Shown: positions 48,846 through 59,644, numbered from the stretch's first letter. The stretch: 64,000 nt of DNA from Vibrio neptunius (GCF_000967495.1 NZ_JXXU01000011.1:1-64000), one strand, 5' to 3'. The notes: generated by a model from the letters alone, not told the origin. Made by a program: numbers and translations.

Positions 48846-50633
48846 ATGGACAAAAAGAAACAGCGCAGCTTGAATAAATGGCTCAAGCAGCAAAGTAAGT
48901 TAGCGAAACGCTGGCTAATGATTGCTGTTGGCCTCGGCGTACTTTCAAGCGTGTTCTTATTAGCTCAAGCAGCCTTGCTCGCCACCATTCTTCATCAATT
49001 GATCATTGAACAGGTCGACAAATATGAACTGATTCCATATTTCCTAGGTTTAGCTGCCGTTATTGGCGTTCGAGCACTGTGTTCCTGGGGTCGGGAGATC
49101 GCAGGTTATCGCTGCGGTGAGCAAATTCGTCTCTATATACGTCAGCTTATTCTCGATAAACTTCGAGAGTTAGGGCCCGCTTACATCAAAGGTAAACCTG
49201 CTGGTTCTTGGGCCACACTGCTGCTTGAACAAGTAGAAGATATGCATGATTTCTTTGCTCGCTATCTACCTCAGATGTCCTTATCTGTGCTGGTTCCTTT
49301 CGTGATTCTTATTGTTGTCTTCCCAGTGAACTGGGCAGCTGGACTTATCTTCTTGCTAACTGCCCCCTTGGTGCCGATGTTTATGGCCCTAGTTGGTATG
49401 AAAGCAGCCGACGCAAACCGCAAAAATTTCAAAGCGTTGCAACGTTTGTCCGGTCACTTTTATGACCGTTTACAGTCGATGACCACCATTCGTCTGTTTG
49501 ACCGAACCAAAGCGGAAACTGAAGTGATGCGCGGCGCTTCCGAAGTGTTCCGAACTCGCACAATGGATGTTCTTAAGATTGCGTTTCTTTCATCTGCCGT
49601 TCTAGAATTCTTTACCTCTATTTCCATTGCACTGACAGCCGTTTATTTCGGTTTTGCCTTTATCGGCGAGCTTAACTTTGGCGACTATGGTGCGGGTGTA
49701 ACTTTAATGGCTGGTCTGTTCATTCTGGTGCTGGCTCCTGAGTTTTATCAGCCGCTGCGTGATTTAGGCACTTTCTATCATGCTAAGCAACAAGCGGTTG
49801 GGGCTGCTGAAAGCATTGTTGAGTTCCTTGATACTGATGTCGGTGCCGTTCGTTCAGGTGACAAAACGCTCAGCGCGAGTGACGCAATTTCTATCCAAGC
49901 AAAAGATTTAGAGGTGTTCTCACCTGAAGGCACTAAATTGCTTGGCCCGGTGAGTTTTGAGCTCTCGACGGCTCAAACGACAGCTTTAGTTGGCCCAAGT
50001 GGCGCCGGTAAAACCAGCTTAATCAATGCGATACTCGGATTCCTACCATATCAAGGGTCACTCATCATCAATGGTATTGAAAGAACAGAACTGAACCTCG
50101 AGAACTGGCGAGAAAAAATCAGCTGGGTTGGCCAGAATCCGTTGCTGTTACATGGTTCTATTCGTGACAACATCACGTTAGGCAAAGACAACGTATCGGA
50201 TGATACCATTCAAACCGCATTACAAGAGTCTTTCTCCGCAGAATTCGTTGAGCAACACGGGTTCGATTACGCCGTATCTGACCGCTCTGGTGGCCTTTCC
50301 GTCGGTCAGGCGCAACGACTTGCTTTGGCACGAGCAATGGTTCAAAACGGTCAGTTCTGGTTACTTGATGAACCAACCGCAAGTCTGGATGCACGTAGTG
50401 AGCGCTTGGTTATGCAGGGGTTAGCGGATCAGGTCGTAGGTAAAACAACACTGATGGTCACCCACCAGCTCAGCCATCTACAAAGGGTTGAACAGATTCT
50501 GGTCATGGAAAACGGCGAGATTGTTCAAAGTGGTCCCTACAATAAACTCTCCAATCAAGAGGGGTTATTCCAAAATATGCTTCAGGCGAGTAATGCTCTC
50601 AACCAAGCCAATAAGGGGAATCTCGATGCGTGA
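48846..50633 (+). CDS. cydD: glutathione/cysteine ABC exporter subunit CydD
   Basis: A 595-residue half-ABC transporter with six N-terminal membrane helices and a C-terminal ATPase (Walker A GPSGAGKT near 382, signature LSVGQAQR, Walker B WLLDEPTAS). With CydC it exports cysteine and glutathione to the periplasm, needed for assembly of cytochrome bd oxidase and c-type cytochromes. It overlaps cydC by eight bases. The ATG has no clear ribosome-binding site. The c-haem chemoreceptor elsewhere in the window depends on the same periplasmic redox environment in general terms. Confidence 0.95.
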   Translation: MDKKKQRSLNKWLKQQSKLAKRWLMIAVGLGVLSSVFLLAQAALLATILHQLIIEQVDKYELIPYFLGLAAVIGVRALCSWGREIAGYRCGEQIRLYIRQLILDKLRELGPAYIKGKPAGSWATLLLEQVEDMHDFFARYLPQMSLSVLVPFVILIVVFPVNWAAGLIFLLTAPLVPMFMALVGMKAADANRKNFKALQRLSGHFYDRLQSMTTIRLFDRTKAETEVMRGASEVFRTRTMDVLKIAFLSSAVLEFFTSISIALTAVYFGFAFIGELNFGDYGAGVTLMAGLFILVLAPEFYQPLRDLGTFYHAKQQAVGAAESIVEFLDTDVGAVRSGDKTLSASDAISIQAKDLEVFSPEGTKLLGPVSFELSTAQTTALVGPSGAGKTSLINAILGFLPYQGSLIINGIERTELNLENWREKISWVGQNPLLLHGSIRDNITLGKDNVSDDTIQTALQESFSAEFVEQHGFDYAVSDRSGGLSVGQAQRLALARAMVQNGQFWLLDEPTASLDARSERLVMQGLADQVVGKTTLMVTHQLSHLQRVEQILVMENGEIVQSGPYNKLSNQEGLFQNMLQASNALNQANKGNLDA

Positions 50634-52347
50634 TTTAATTCCCTATCTAAAACTGTATAAAAAGCACTGGTTCGGCCTATCGCTGGGCATGCTGTTGGCT
50701 TTCCTGACTCTCTTCGCTTCTATAGGCTTGTTGACTTTGTCAGGCTGGTTCCTATCTGCTGCTGCAGTAGCCGGATTAACTATCGCCCGAGAAACCTTCA
50801 ACTACATGCTGCCAGGGGCTTTTGTTCGTGGCTTTGCTATGGGACGTACCGCCGGTCGATGGGGAGAGCGCGTAGTCAGTCACAACGCCACCTTCAAGCT
50901 ACTGACCGATCTGCGTATTTTCTTCTTCGCTAAGCTCGCACCATTAATTCCGGGTCGAGTATCAAACCTGCGTGATGCAGACTTGCTTAACCGCCTAGTT
51001 GCCGACATCGACGCAATGGACCACGTCTACCTTCGCCTTGTCAGTCCTATGGTCGTAGGCACACTTGGCATCCTAGGTATAACAACGCTAATTTGCTGGT
51101 TTGACATGGAGCTCGGCTTAACACTTGGCGCCATTCTTATGGCTTTACTGCTTATCTGGCCAGTGTTGTTCTACAAATTAGGTAAAACTAATGGCGCAGA
51201 GCTGACACAAAACAAAGCCGACCTGCGTATCGCGACATTAGATTGGTTACAAGGCTATAGCGAGCTCACTCTGTTTGGAGCCGAAGAACGTTACCGCAAT
51301 GCAATTCTAAATGTGCAAGAACGCTTACTGAAGAATCAGTATTTTAACGCTCACTTTGCTGGTTTAGCCCAAGCATTGCTGATGCTTGCTAACGGTTGGA
51401 CAATTGTTCTGATGCTATGGCTAGCGGCAGATGGTGTCGGCGGTAATATGCCAGACCCTATGATTGCCTTGGTGGTATTCGCCACTATGGCCAGTGTCGA
51501 GCTTCTGATGCCAATTGCCGGCGCCTTCCAGCATTTGGGTCAAACACTGACTTCAGCACGTCGATTAAACGACATCATCTTGTCCGAGCCTGATGTTCAG
51601 TTCCCAGAAGAGAACACGCAGCACAACAACGCGTATTCAATTGAGTATGAGAATGTCACTTTCCGCTATCCGGATGGCGACTCAAATACACTGAAAGACA
51701 TTAGCCTACAAATCCCTGCCAAGCACCGCATCGCAGTGGTGGGTCAAACCGGCTCGGGCAAATCGACATTAATGCAGTTGCTGAATCGCTATTGGGACAC
51801 CCAACAAGGCGACATTAAGATTGCAGGCCAATCCATTCGTCATTGGAGTGAAAGCCAACTTCGTCAGGCAATCAGTGTAGTCAGCCAAAGGGTTGATATC
51901 TTGAATGGTACTTTGCGTGACAACGTGTTGATGGCCTCCCCTGATGCTAGTGATGAAGCGCTAAGCGAATCTCTGACTAGAGTAGGACTTGAGAAACTAC
52001 TTGACGATCAGGGCTTGGATACTTGGTTAGGTGACGGTGGTCGACAGTTGTCCGGAGGTGAGAAACGCCGTATCGGTATAGCGAGAGCGCTGCTTCATAA
52101 TGGCCCTATTCTGTTGCTAGACGAGCCGACAGAAGGCTTGGATAAACAGACTGAGCAACAAATCATGCAGCTGTTTGAACAGCATTTTGAAGATAAAACC
52201 GTCGTTTTCATCACTCACCGCTTGGTCAACCTTGATAAGATGGATTCGATTTGTCTGATTGAACAAGGCCAAATCGTTGAGCATGGCAGCCATCAGGCGC
52301 TGCTTGAGAAACAAGGGCGGTATTTCGCGCTTAACCAAACGCTATAA
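50626..52347 (+). CDS. cydC: glutathione/cysteine ABC exporter subunit CydC
   Basis: A 573-residue half-ABC transporter, partner of CydD. Membrane domain in residues 1-310, then ATPase with Walker A GQTGSGKST, signature QLSGGEKRR and Walker B ILLLDEPTEG. The ATG at 50626 (MRDLIPYLKLYKKHW) with AAGGGG upstream was chosen; a longer frame from 50488 is a shadow within cydD. The eight-base overlap with cydD shows translational coupling. A terminator follows. Confidence 0.95.
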   Translation: MRDLIPYLKLYKKHWFGLSLGMLLAFLTLFASIGLLTLSGWFLSAAAVAGLTIARETFNYMLPGAFVRGFAMGRTAGRWGERVVSHNATFKLLTDLRIFFFAKLAPLIPGRVSNLRDADLLNRLVADIDAMDHVYLRLVSPMVVGTLGILGITTLICWFDMELGLTLGAILMALLLIWPVLFYKLGKTNGAELTQNKADLRIATLDWLQGYSELTLFGAEERYRNAILNVQERLLKNQYFNAHFAGLAQALLMLANGWTIVLMLWLAADGVGGNMPDPMIALVVFATMASVELLMPIAGAFQHLGQTLTSARRLNDIILSEPDVQFPEENTQHNNAYSIEYENVTFRYPDGDSNTLKDISLQIPAKHRIAVVGQTGSGKSTLMQLLNRYWDTQQGDIKIAGQSIRHWSESQLRQAISVVSQRVDILNGTLRDNVLMASPDASDEALSESLTRVGLEKLLDDQGLDTWLGDGGRQLSGGEKRRIGIARALLHNGPILLLDEPTEGLDKQTEQQIMQLFEQHFEDKTVVFITHRLVNLDKMDSICLIEQGQIVEHGSHQALLEKQGRYFALNQTL

Positions 52348-52351
52348 ACAC

Positions 52352-52378
52352 AAGGGGCAATGTTGATTGCCCCTTTTT
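52352..52378 (+). terminator. intrinsic terminator after cydC
   Basis: A 9-bp stem (AAGGGGCAA/TTGCCCCTT) with a six-base loop and TTTTTG tail. Confidence 0.9.
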
Positions 52379-52506
52379 GTTCACCTCCCAATCATTCTCA
52401 CTCATAAAGGGTTTGTCGTCATTGGAAATACCCGTTGTCGCATTTGCCACTCGCGGTTCCCTCAAGCGCAATTTAGTATCAGGACTTCTCAGTTCGCGAG
52501 GTTTCC

Positions 52507-53700
52507 ATGATTCGATTTTTGCTTTGTAGCTTTACTCTTGTTTTACTTTATCCCACGGCCATAGACCTGTATCTGGTTGGTTTACCGCAAATTGCTCAAG
52601 ACTTGAACGCAACAGAAGCCGAGCTACACATCGCCTTTTCGGTCTATCTGGCTGGCATGGCGACCACGATGTTAGTTGCTGGTCGAATTGCGGATTCATC
52701 GGGAAGAAAACCCGTAGCGATTGCCGGTGCTGCTATATTTGTCGCGGCGTCAATTATGGGCGGAACATCGACCCAAAGTACGGAGTTTCTCATTGCGAGA
52801 TTTGCCCAGGGTATCGGCGCTGGTTCATGTTACGTCGTTGCGTTCGCGATTTTGCGCGATGTGTTGGACGACCAGCGAAGAGCCAAGGTTCTATCAATGA
52901 TCAACGGCATCACTTGCATCGTGCCAGTCATTGCTCCCGTCATCGGCCATTTGATTATGCTTCACTCCCCTTGGCCTGCGCTTTTCACCACCATGTCCGG
53001 CATGGGAGTGATCGTCTGTCTTCTATCGCTATTTGCTCTAAAAGAGAGCCGACCTAAGGCCACCAAGCAACCTTTGAATGAGCCGACTAATTTAGAGAGT
53101 GAATCTTTTAAAGACCGTTACTTCTTGAGTCGCCTGATGGTGACTTCATTTAGTGTCACCATGATCCTGACATACGTTAATGTTTCACCAATGCTGATTA
53201 TGAGTGATATGGGTTTCGATCGCGGCGGCTATTCGACCGTTATGGCGCTCACTGCGTTAATCAGTATGCTAACGTCTTTTTCTGCGCCTCTCCTGCTGGC
53301 CAGATTTGAGCAGCGAAGTCTGAGCCTGTTATCCCAAGCGTTTTTTTCGGCGTCTGCTGCTACGTTAATCATCACTCACTTTATTCAATTGAGTCATATC
53401 GGGTACTTCGTAGGCTTTGGGCTGTTGTGCGCTGGCTTTTCTCTCGGCTTTGGCGTGGCCATGAGTCAGGCACTCAGCCCTTTTTCAAAACGTGCCGGCC
53501 TTGCCAGCTCTTTGTTGGGCATTTCACAAGTATGCAGCTCAGCCTTCTACATATGGTTTGCGGGTATTTTGGGCATCAGTGCTCTAAACATGCTGATAAT
53601 AATACTGGCGGCAGGTAGCCTAATCAGCTTTGCTCTAATACTATGGATACCAAAACCGACACCACTACAGCGTTATGAAGAAATCTCTGGCACGGCTTGA
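52507..53700 (+). CDS. mdtL: MFS multidrug efflux transporter MdtL-like
   Basis: A 397-residue major facilitator with twelve predicted helices. The N-terminus [20 protein letters not shown] and the loop [14 protein letters not shown] closely match E. coli MdtL, which exports drugs such as chloramphenicol. GAGGTTTCC precedes the ATG. It overlaps the following LysR gene by 26 bases, so a same-operon regulator is likely. The physiological substrate is unknown. Confidence 0.9.
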   Translation: MIRFLLCSFTLVLLYPTAIDLYLVGLPQIAQDLNATEAELHIAFSVYLAGMATTMLVAGRIADSSGRKPVAIAGAAIFVAASIMGGTSTQSTEFLIARFAQGIGAGSCYVVAFAILRDVLDDQRRAKVLSMINGITCIVPVIAPVIGHLIMLHSPWPALFTTMSGMGVIVCLLSLFALKESRPKATKQPLNEPTNLESESFKDRYFLSRLMVTSFSVTMILTYVNVSPMLIMSDMGFDRGGYSTVMALTALISMLTSFSAPLLLARFEQRSLSLLSQAFFSASAATLIITHFIQLSHIGYFVGFGLLCAGFSLGFGVAMSQALSPFSKRAGLASSLLGISQVCSSAFYIWFAGILGISALNMLIIILAAGSLISFALILWIPKPTPLQRYEEISGTA

Positions 53701-54637
53701 TCTCAATTTACTGTTTACATTGCAGCTTCTGCTTCAGGAGCTGAGTGTTTCCAGAGCAGCGAAAAAGCTCAATGTTACGCCTTCGACCGTGAGTAAATCA
53801 CTGGGAAAGCTGCGCGATTGGTTTGATGATCCTTTGTTTGTCAAAACTCCAACCGGACTGGCACCCACACCGCTGACCCTCAGTATGGAACAAGACCTCA
53901 ATGACTGGCTGCAAATCGGTGCTCAAATTGCAGAAAGGCGCACTCAAGAGTCCACGAAAGGGATTCAGTTTCATCTCGCGATAGAGTCGCCTTTGTTACT
54001 GACTTTGCTGGGGGAGTTGATTCAGCAAATACACGGACGCTACCCGCAGGCCAAAATAAAAACCAGCAACTGGGATTACGATTCACTTGAGGCCATCATC
54101 CGTGGCGATGCTGACATCGGTTTTACTGGTCGGGAGAGTCATCCTCGCTCTAAAGAGTCACTTGACCTTCTCCCCTACTTTGTGGACTACGAAGTCCTGT
54201 TTACCGATCTACCCAAAGTCTATTTACGTGATGACCACCCAGCGCTTAAGCAAGAGTGGAATCTGGATACCTTTCTTCGTTACACCCACATTAATATCCT
54301 TTGGGAGAAGAGTGAAACTTGGGCCCTTGATGACGTCCTTGCAGAGCAAGGCCTGAGCCGAGCCAGTACATTAACCATGGCAAGCTTTGAGCAATCTCTG
54401 TTTATGGCAGCCCAAACAGGTCATGAGTACATCACTACTGCCCCCAATTACTGCGAGCATTATGTCAAACAGTTGCACCCGAATCTCACCAGCTTACCTA
54501 TCCCTGTTGAAGAAGAGTTTAAGCAAAAGTTGTTGATTCCATTTACATTGATTTGGCATAAGCGCAATGCATACAATCCGAAAATCAATTGGTTGCGAGA
54601 AAACATTAAGCAACTTAGTATGCGCAATCACACTTAA
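53675..54637 (+). CDS. LysR-family transcriptional regulator
   Basis: A 320-residue LysR-type regulator. N-terminal winged helix (residues 1-65) with [39 protein letters not shown]-type recognition region, then the effector domain. Its start lies inside the 3' end of mdtL (26-base overlap), which points to co-transcription with the exporter, and the PhzF gene follows 19 bases after its stop. It may control this operon; ligand unknown. Confidence 0.92.
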   Translation: MKKSLARLDLNLLFTLQLLLQELSVSRAAKKLNVTPSTVSKSLGKLRDWFDDPLFVKTPTGLAPTPLTLSMEQDLNDWLQIGAQIAERRTQESTKGIQFHLAIESPLLLTLLGELIQQIHGRYPQAKIKTSNWDYDSLEAIIRGDADIGFTGRESHPRSKESLDLLPYFVDYEVLFTDLPKVYLRDDHPALKQEWNLDTFLRYTHINILWEKSETWALDDVLAEQGLSRASTLTMASFEQSLFMAAQTGHEYITTAPNYCEHYVKQLHPNLTSLPIPVEEEFKQKLLIPFTLIWHKRNAYNPKINWLRENIKQLSMRNHT

Positions 54638-54656
54638 TCAGAGCGGAATACAAGAC

Positions 54657-55457
54657 ATGGAATTAGACATCTATCAAGTCGACTCATTTACCACAGAAAC
54701 TTTCAAAGGCAATCCAGCGGGTGTCTGCATTACGGACCAGCCACTTGATGAGTCATTGATGTTTGCTATTGCCGCAGAAATGGCGGTGTCTGAAACGGCA
54801 TTTTTGTCCTTAAGCGATATGCGCTTGCGCTGGTTCACACCCGAAGTAGAAGTCAAACTGTGCGGGCACGGCACGCTTGCTGTTGCCCATGTCCTAAAGC
54901 AACAAGGAAAGATGGCAACTGGCGACAGCATTACTTTTAATACCCTTTCTGGCTTGCTTAGTGTTAGAGTGCTGAGTTCGACTTATACGTTGGACTTCCC
55001 CGCACCTAAATTGGAGTACCAACAACAGTGTTCTGAAGAGAGACTTCGTGCACTTGGGTTATCTGAACAACAGGTAGTGTCCTACTGTGAGTTTGACTCT
55101 AAAGAGCTGTTCGAGCTTAGCAACGAACAAGCGGTGCATGAGCTAAACCCAGATTTTTCCTCATTGGTTAGACAAACGGGGCGAGGGATCATCGTTACCG
55201 CTCAATCCACCCAATCCAATAGCGATATCGTCTCTCGCTACTTTGCGCCTTGGGTCGGCGTGAATGAAGATCCGGTGACAGGTTCAGCGCACTGTGCATT
55301 GGCTGAGTTCTGGGCAGGAAAAATCGATAAGCCTGTCCTCACCGCCTACCAAGCATCTTCAAGGGGCGGCTATCTGGATATCGAACGAGTGGAAAGTGGG
55401 CGAGTCAAGCTTTCTGGTAGCGCAGTGATTGCGCTTAAAGGCACGCTATTTATCTGA
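54657..55457 (+). CDS. PhzF-family epimerase/isomerase
   Basis: A 266-residue PhzF-like protein with the two-lobed diaminopimelate-epimerase fold. The N-terminus ELDIYQVDSFTTETFKGNPA, the AVSETAFLS segment with its catalytic-type glutamate, and DPVTGSAHCALAEFW are the family landmarks. Most such proteins outside phenazine clusters are of unknown function, and no phenazine genes are near. The ATG at 54657 is favoured over an in-frame start inside the LysR gene. It is the last gene of the mdtL-lysR-phzF unit and ends at a shared terminator. Confidence 0.9.
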   Translation: MELDIYQVDSFTTETFKGNPAGVCITDQPLDESLMFAIAAEMAVSETAFLSLSDMRLRWFTPEVEVKLCGHGTLAVAHVLKQQGKMATGDSITFNTLSGLLSVRVLSSTYTLDFPAPKLEYQQQCSEERLRALGLSEQQVVSYCEFDSKELFELSNEQAVHELNPDFSSLVRQTGRGIIVTAQSTQSNSDIVSRYFAPWVGVNEDPVTGSAHCALAEFWAGKIDKPVLTAYQASSRGGYLDIERVESGRVKLSGSAVIALKGTLFI

Positions 55458-55467
55458 TTTTAAATAC

Positions 55468-55496
55468 AAAAAAGCAGCCTATGTGGCTGCTTTTTT
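55468..55496. terminator. bidirectional intrinsic terminator
   Basis: A 12-bp stem (AAAAAAGCAGCC/GGCTGCTTTTTT) with a five-base loop, between the convergent phzF-like and rluB genes. Confidence 0.93.
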
Positions 55497-55506
55497 ATTC
55501 ATATTT

Positions 55507-56451
55507 CTAACGCTGGCGCTGTTTATTACGAGCACCTTGCTCGCCTGCACCTTTACGCGGTTTACGACGCGCTGGATTGTTGCTGCGTCCACCACCGTTG
55601 TTCATTCGCTCTTCATGACGCTTAACTGCGCGACGAATTTTCTGACTACGTGAGCGTTCACGCTTGCGTGATGTATTCGCTTTGTTTTCATCAAGCATCG
55701 TCTCTTTTTCAGGACGCAGTTCTACCAATTCACGTAGGTAGTTCACTTCTTTGAGGTCTAGCTCCATCCATCCGCCACGAGGCAGTTTCTTATCAAGGAA
55801 GATATCACCGTAACGGACACGCTTTAGGCGGCTAACTGTACAGTCTTGAGATTCCCACAAACGACGTACTTCGCGGTTACGACCTTCGTTGATCACAACG
55901 TAGAAAGTGTGGTTCATACCATCACCGCCTGCGTAAACAACGTCTTCAAATCGCGCTAGACCATCTTCAAGCTCTACACCACTAACTAGATTACGTATTT
56001 TCTTCTCGTCAACATCGCCAAATACGCGCACAAGGTATTCACGCTCAACCTGACGACTTGGGTGCATCAAACGGTTAGCAAGCTCACCATCGGTTGTGAA
56101 TAGTAGTAGGCCAGATGTGTTCGCATCCAGACGACCAACAGAGATCCAACGAGAACCACGGATTTTTGGCAGACGGTCAAATACAGTTCGACGACCTTCT
56201 GGATCATGACGAGTACACAGCTCACCCTCAGGTTTGTAGTACGCAAGTACACGACACACCACTTCTTCCTGCGCCTTCGCAGAAACAGTGTGGCCGTCAA
56301 TACGAACTACCGCATTCTCGTCTTCTAGTCGTTCACCAAGCTTAGCCACAACGCCGTTCACACTCACACGACCCGCTTTAATCAAAGCTTCAAGTTCGCG
56401 TCGTGAGCCATGGCCTGCTCGCGCTAACACTTTCTGTAATTTTTCGTTCAT
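55507..56451 (-). CDS. rluB: 23S rRNA pseudouridine(2605) synthase
   Basis: A 314-residue pseudouridine synthase. An S4 RNA-binding domain (residues 1-62, [20 protein letters not shown]) is followed by the catalytic domain with the active-site aspartate in [15 protein letters not shown]. The long basic C-terminal tail (Arg/Lys/Gly/Asn-rich, from about 260) is typical of RluB. The ATG at 56449-56451 has AAGG upstream. In E. coli rluB also lies near rnm, yciO and trp, which supports the identity. Confidence 0.94.
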   Translation of the reverse strand: MNEKLQKVLARAGHGSRRELEALIKAGRVSVNGVVAKLGERLEDENAVVRIDGHTVSAKAQEEVVCRVLAYYKPEGELCTRHDPEGRRTVFDRLPKIRGSRWISVGRLDANTSGLLLFTTDGELANRLMHPSRQVEREYLVRVFGDVDEKKIRNLVSGVELEDGLARFEDVVYAGGDGMNHTFYVVINEGRNREVRRLWESQDCTVSRLKRVRYGDIFLDKKLPRGGWMELDLKEVNYLRELVELRPEKETMLDENKANTSRKRERSRSQKIRRAVKRHEERMNNGGGRSNNPARRKPRKGAGEQGARNKQRQR

Positions 56452-56639
56452 CAATCTACCTTTGTGTCGTCTTCTCAGACGTCGATTCTATTTTGCGACC
56501 CTAAATCGCGGTCGCGTATTATCGCAAATTCTCTAAAAAAACGCATGCATTATTTTCATTTCCAACAGCAATCACCAGAGCCATAAAACGAGTGAGGGTA
56601 AGATTTTACAACCTCAAATACGCTGTTAATTAGACGGCA

Positions 56640-59006
56640 CTATTGTCCTGAGTGCACCGAGCCTATCTCAGTGGCTTTTAGCTCTGTTTTGCTCCAACGT
56701 TGTTCATCTAACAACTCTAACCAACTGGTTAACTTTTCAACCGCTTGTGGACGACTGATAAAATACCCCTGCGCATGATCACAGCCATGGGCAACCAACC
56801 AATCCAGTGAAGCTTGATCTTCAACACCTTCCGCGACTATTTTAAGCCCAAAGCGTTTGGCGAGTTTAATCGTCGACTGTGCGATCGTCTGATCTTGCTG
56901 ATCACTGGCAACGTTAAGAATGAAGGATTTGTCTATTTTCAGTTCTGTTGCCGGTAAGTGCTTGAGTTGCGACAGCGACGAATAACCCGTGCCGTAATCA
57001 TCAATTGAAATAGATAGCCCCCTCTCAGACAATCGGCTGAGTATACACAAGGCGTACTCAGGGTCTTCAGCCAATGCACTTTCTGTAACTTCAATTGTGA
57101 CCTCGTTTTCACGGCATTCAAACTGGGAGAGTAGGGTCAGTATTTTGTCGTCAAAGTTCTTCTGCTTTAGATTAACCGCGGAGATATTGATTGCCACACC
57201 TAATTCGAATCCGCTCTCTCGCCAGACTTGTAGTTGCTGCAAGGCACTGCGCATGACCCAATCCGTCAAGGCATCTATCTGCCCAGTGGTTTCTGCAATT
57301 TCAATAAATTCATCCGGTGGAATCATACCCAGTTGTGGATGAATCCATCTTACTAAAGCTTCGACTTTATCCACCTGCGAGGTCTTAAGGTTGAGTTTTG
57401 GCTGGTAGTAAAGTACCAGCTGTTCGCCTTGAATGGCTTCCGTCAGTTCATGCGTCAAACGAACACGATGGATTGCGCTTTCTGCCATACTGGAGGCAAA
57501 CTCAAGCGTTGGTACTTTAATCTTCATCGCTCGTTGTAAGGCAATACCGGCATTGTGTAACAACTGACGGGCAGTTTCACCATGTTTAGGATAGCGGCAG
57601 TACCCTGACACAGTATGCACGCTTACCGAAATGCGCTGTAAGTTGAACGCTCCGGACAAACATGCAAGAACGACATTAGCAGTGTACTCATCCGACTGCT
57701 GTGTATTGCATTGGGAGAGCAAAGCAAATTCTGACGATTCGAGTTGATAAAATTGTGCTTTCTCTTCCAACGCCATTAATCGACTGACCGCTGCAACCTG
57801 AAGCTCTTCGCCAGTATCTAGCCCTAGGCTGTAATTGAGCTCTTCAAATTCTAACACTCTGAAACGAATGAGCAAAAAACCATCACAGGATTTGTTGATA
57901 AGATTGGCAATGTCTTCAAACAACTTTTTCTTATTCGGCATTTTTGTAAGATCAGAGTGATAAGCGCGGTAGTTTAACTCAGCCTGTCGGTCGTTAACGG
58001 CCTGATTCATGAGGTTAAACTCATGGGCTAATACACCAAGTTCATCTTTACGATTCACCACCAAGGCTTCGATGTTTTCTCCTTGAGCAATTTGCTTCGC
58101 TTTACTCACAAGTCCCTGCAATGGCTTCGCGATACTTTTTGATAGTAAAAAGGCAGCGACGATCGAACAACCAAACGTTACCAAGACGATCAACATGATC
58201 TGTAGCCATCGGTTTTGTAGTGTTGCGAATAAGTCCGCTCTGGAGAGATAAAGGGATGCGATGAGATCTTTTTCGTCTTTAAAGCCAATCGCCACTTCAG
58301 TCGCAATAGTGTGTGCATCTGATTGTTGAGGCTCTATAGCGGAAAGGCCATTGCCCGCATCTGCTACACTGCTGGCAAGCAATGACCATTGCCCGCTCTC
58401 ATGGTAACCGATATCGACATTCATACCTGTCAGTAGCGCGAGTCGCTGCGCTAAAGTCTGGTCGATAGCAAAACCAAAGCCTATCCAAGCGACCGTTTCA
58501 GCACCACTTTGAACTGGAACCAATACTAATTGAAACACCGCTCCCTGATAGTCATAGAGTATTGGGCGGTCCTCATCTGGAGCAGCGGTTTCCTCCATGG
58601 TCAGCATGTTGTTTTCTGTATCGGCACGGGTTCGATTAGTGCCTTTGTCGTAAACCAGCTTGCCGATGAAATTACCATTCTCATCAACTGCAATCGCCAA
58701 GTCGGCAGAAATCCGCTGGCGATGATTATTCAACGCCACTAAGAAACTGCGCGCGTCCTCTCTCAAAGCCTGTTTAAGGCCAAAATCTTTTGCGACGGTT
58801 TGAGCAAACCCGGTTAAATTACGCGTACGTTGATCAAACTGATTTTCAAACACCGCCTTTGCTGTACTGAGGTGTATTTGCGCTCGCTCTTCTCTTTCTT
58901 TTTCATTCGATTGGAAAATGGAGTAAAACAAAATGCATTGAACAGCGATCAACACCGCGAGAAAAGAGAACAGTATTTGAGTCTGGATACTTTTAAATTG
59001 ATTCAT
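56640..59006 (-). CDS. membrane EAL phosphodiesterase with degenerate GGDEF and Cache-like sensor
   Basis: A 788-residue protein. TM1 (about 8-30), a large periplasmic region (31-255) like a double Cache sensor, TM2 (262-285) and HAMP lead to a GGDEF-like domain whose signature is replaced (LESSEFALL), so cyclase activity is unlikely. The EAL domain (about 525-770) looks intact: VEALVRW, INISAVN, IEVTESA, DDYGTGYSS, ELKIDKSF, VAEGVED and HAQGYF. It should hydrolyse c-di-GMP in response to a periplasmic signal. The start overlaps the stop of the upstream cupredoxin gene (ATGA), so the two are translationally coupled and probably act together. Confidence 0.93.
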   Translation of the reverse strand: MNQFKSIQTQILFSFLAVLIAVQCILFYSIFQSNEKEREERAQIHLSTAKAVFENQFDQRTRNLTGFAQTVAKDFGLKQALREDARSFLVALNNHRQRISADLAIAVDENGNFIGKLVYDKGTNRTRADTENNMLTMEETAAPDEDRPILYDYQGAVFQLVLVPVQSGAETVAWIGFGFAIDQTLAQRLALLTGMNVDIGYHESGQWSLLASSVADAGNGLSAIEPQQSDAHTIATEVAIGFKDEKDLIASLYLSRADLFATLQNRWLQIMLIVLVTFGCSIVAAFLLSKSIAKPLQGLVSKAKQIAQGENIEALVVNRKDELGVLAHEFNLMNQAVNDRQAELNYRAYHSDLTKMPNKKKLFEDIANLINKSCDGFLLIRFRVLEFEELNYSLGLDTGEELQVAAVSRLMALEEKAQFYQLESSEFALLSQCNTQQSDEYTANVVLACLSGAFNLQRISVSVHTVSGYCRYPKHGETARQLLHNAGIALQRAMKIKVPTLEFASSMAESAIHRVRLTHELTEAIQGEQLVLYYQPKLNLKTSQVDKVEALVRWIHPQLGMIPPDEFIEIAETTGQIDALTDWVMRSALQQLQVWRESGFELGVAINISAVNLKQKNFDDKILTLLSQFECRENEVTIEVTESALAEDPEYALCILSRLSERGLSISIDDYGTGYSSLSQLKHLPATELKIDKSFILNVASDQQDQTIAQSTIKLAKRFGLKIVAEGVEDQASLDWLVAHGCDHAQGYFISRPQAVEKLTSWLELLDEQRWSKTELKATEIGSVHSGQ

Positions 59007-59644
59007 TTATAGGACCCGTAGAAATCAATCATCTGAGCATTTTTCTGCTTCGGTATCGGTGACATTTTCTTGGTTAACGCCAGTTCAAATTCTTGGTCAC
59101 CCGCCACTTCCGTTTGCAGCGTTTCGTTCATCTGTGGGTGCCAAGCGGTTAAGGTCGCTCTTTCTAACCCATCTGGAAGCGTTATTCTGGCAACCCCTGA
59201 CTTACCGGTAATGGTGTAATAAGGAGTATCGACCACCTTGATGTAACCACTCATCCAGTCATGAATGTTACATCCCATGGCGACCACGCCTTCACTAGGA
59301 AAAGATTTCTCAACACCCTGTTCAGAAGCACGAATCACAAAAGAAAAATCGAGAGGGCCTGTGATGGAATAAATATGGTGGGAGATGTCGTCTTTGTTGG
59401 TAAATAGGACCGGTTGGTTGACTCTTACTACTGAAATATAAGGCTTAAAAGCACGGCCGTTTTGAGATACTTCGGTCACTAACGTTTTGTTAGTTGTCGT
59501 TTGCTCAACGGGTAAGTTTGACGCGGTAACATAGACCACCGCATCTTTGACTGGTTTGCCATTACTTTGTACAACGCGCACTTCTATCGGTGCAGCAGAA
59601 GAAATAGCGGGAAACAAGAATAGAATAAGAAGCAAATGACGCAT
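59003..59644 (-). CDS. periplasmic cupredoxin-like protein
   Basis: A 213-residue secreted protein. A signal peptide (MRHLLLILFLFPAISSAAP) precedes a region with a blue-copper pattern: His89 or His90 (DISHHIYS), then Cys125-x-x-His128-x-x-Met131 (GCNIHDWMSGY), the same Cys/His/Met spacing as amicyanin. It resembles the methylamine-utilisation/plastocyanin-like group. The ATG at 59644 is preferred over an in-frame TTG ten codons upstream because the signal peptide then starts correctly. It overlaps the EAL gene by four bases. An electron-transfer or copper-sensing role next to a c-di-GMP enzyme is inference. Confidence 0.85.
   Translation of the reverse strand: MRHLLLILFLFPAISSAAPIEVRVVQSNGKPVKDAVVYVTASNLPVEQTTTNKTLVTEVSQNGRAFKPYISVVRVNQPVLFTNKDDISHHIYSITGPLDFSFVIRASEQGVEKSFPSEGVVAMGCNIHDWMSGYIKVVDTPYYTITGKSGVARITLPDGLERATLTAWHPQMNETLQTEVAGDQEFELALTKKMSPIPKQKNAQMIDFYGSYK

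Noticed and set aside
50488-50625. 46-codon extension of cydC into cydD
   Set aside because: The residues are a frame-shifted shadow of cydD; the ATG at 50626 has a good ribosome-binding site and the family N-terminus.
57700-58000. Active diguanylate cyclase in the 788-residue protein
   Set aside because: The GGDEF signature is replaced by ESSEF-type residues, so cyclase activity is not expected.
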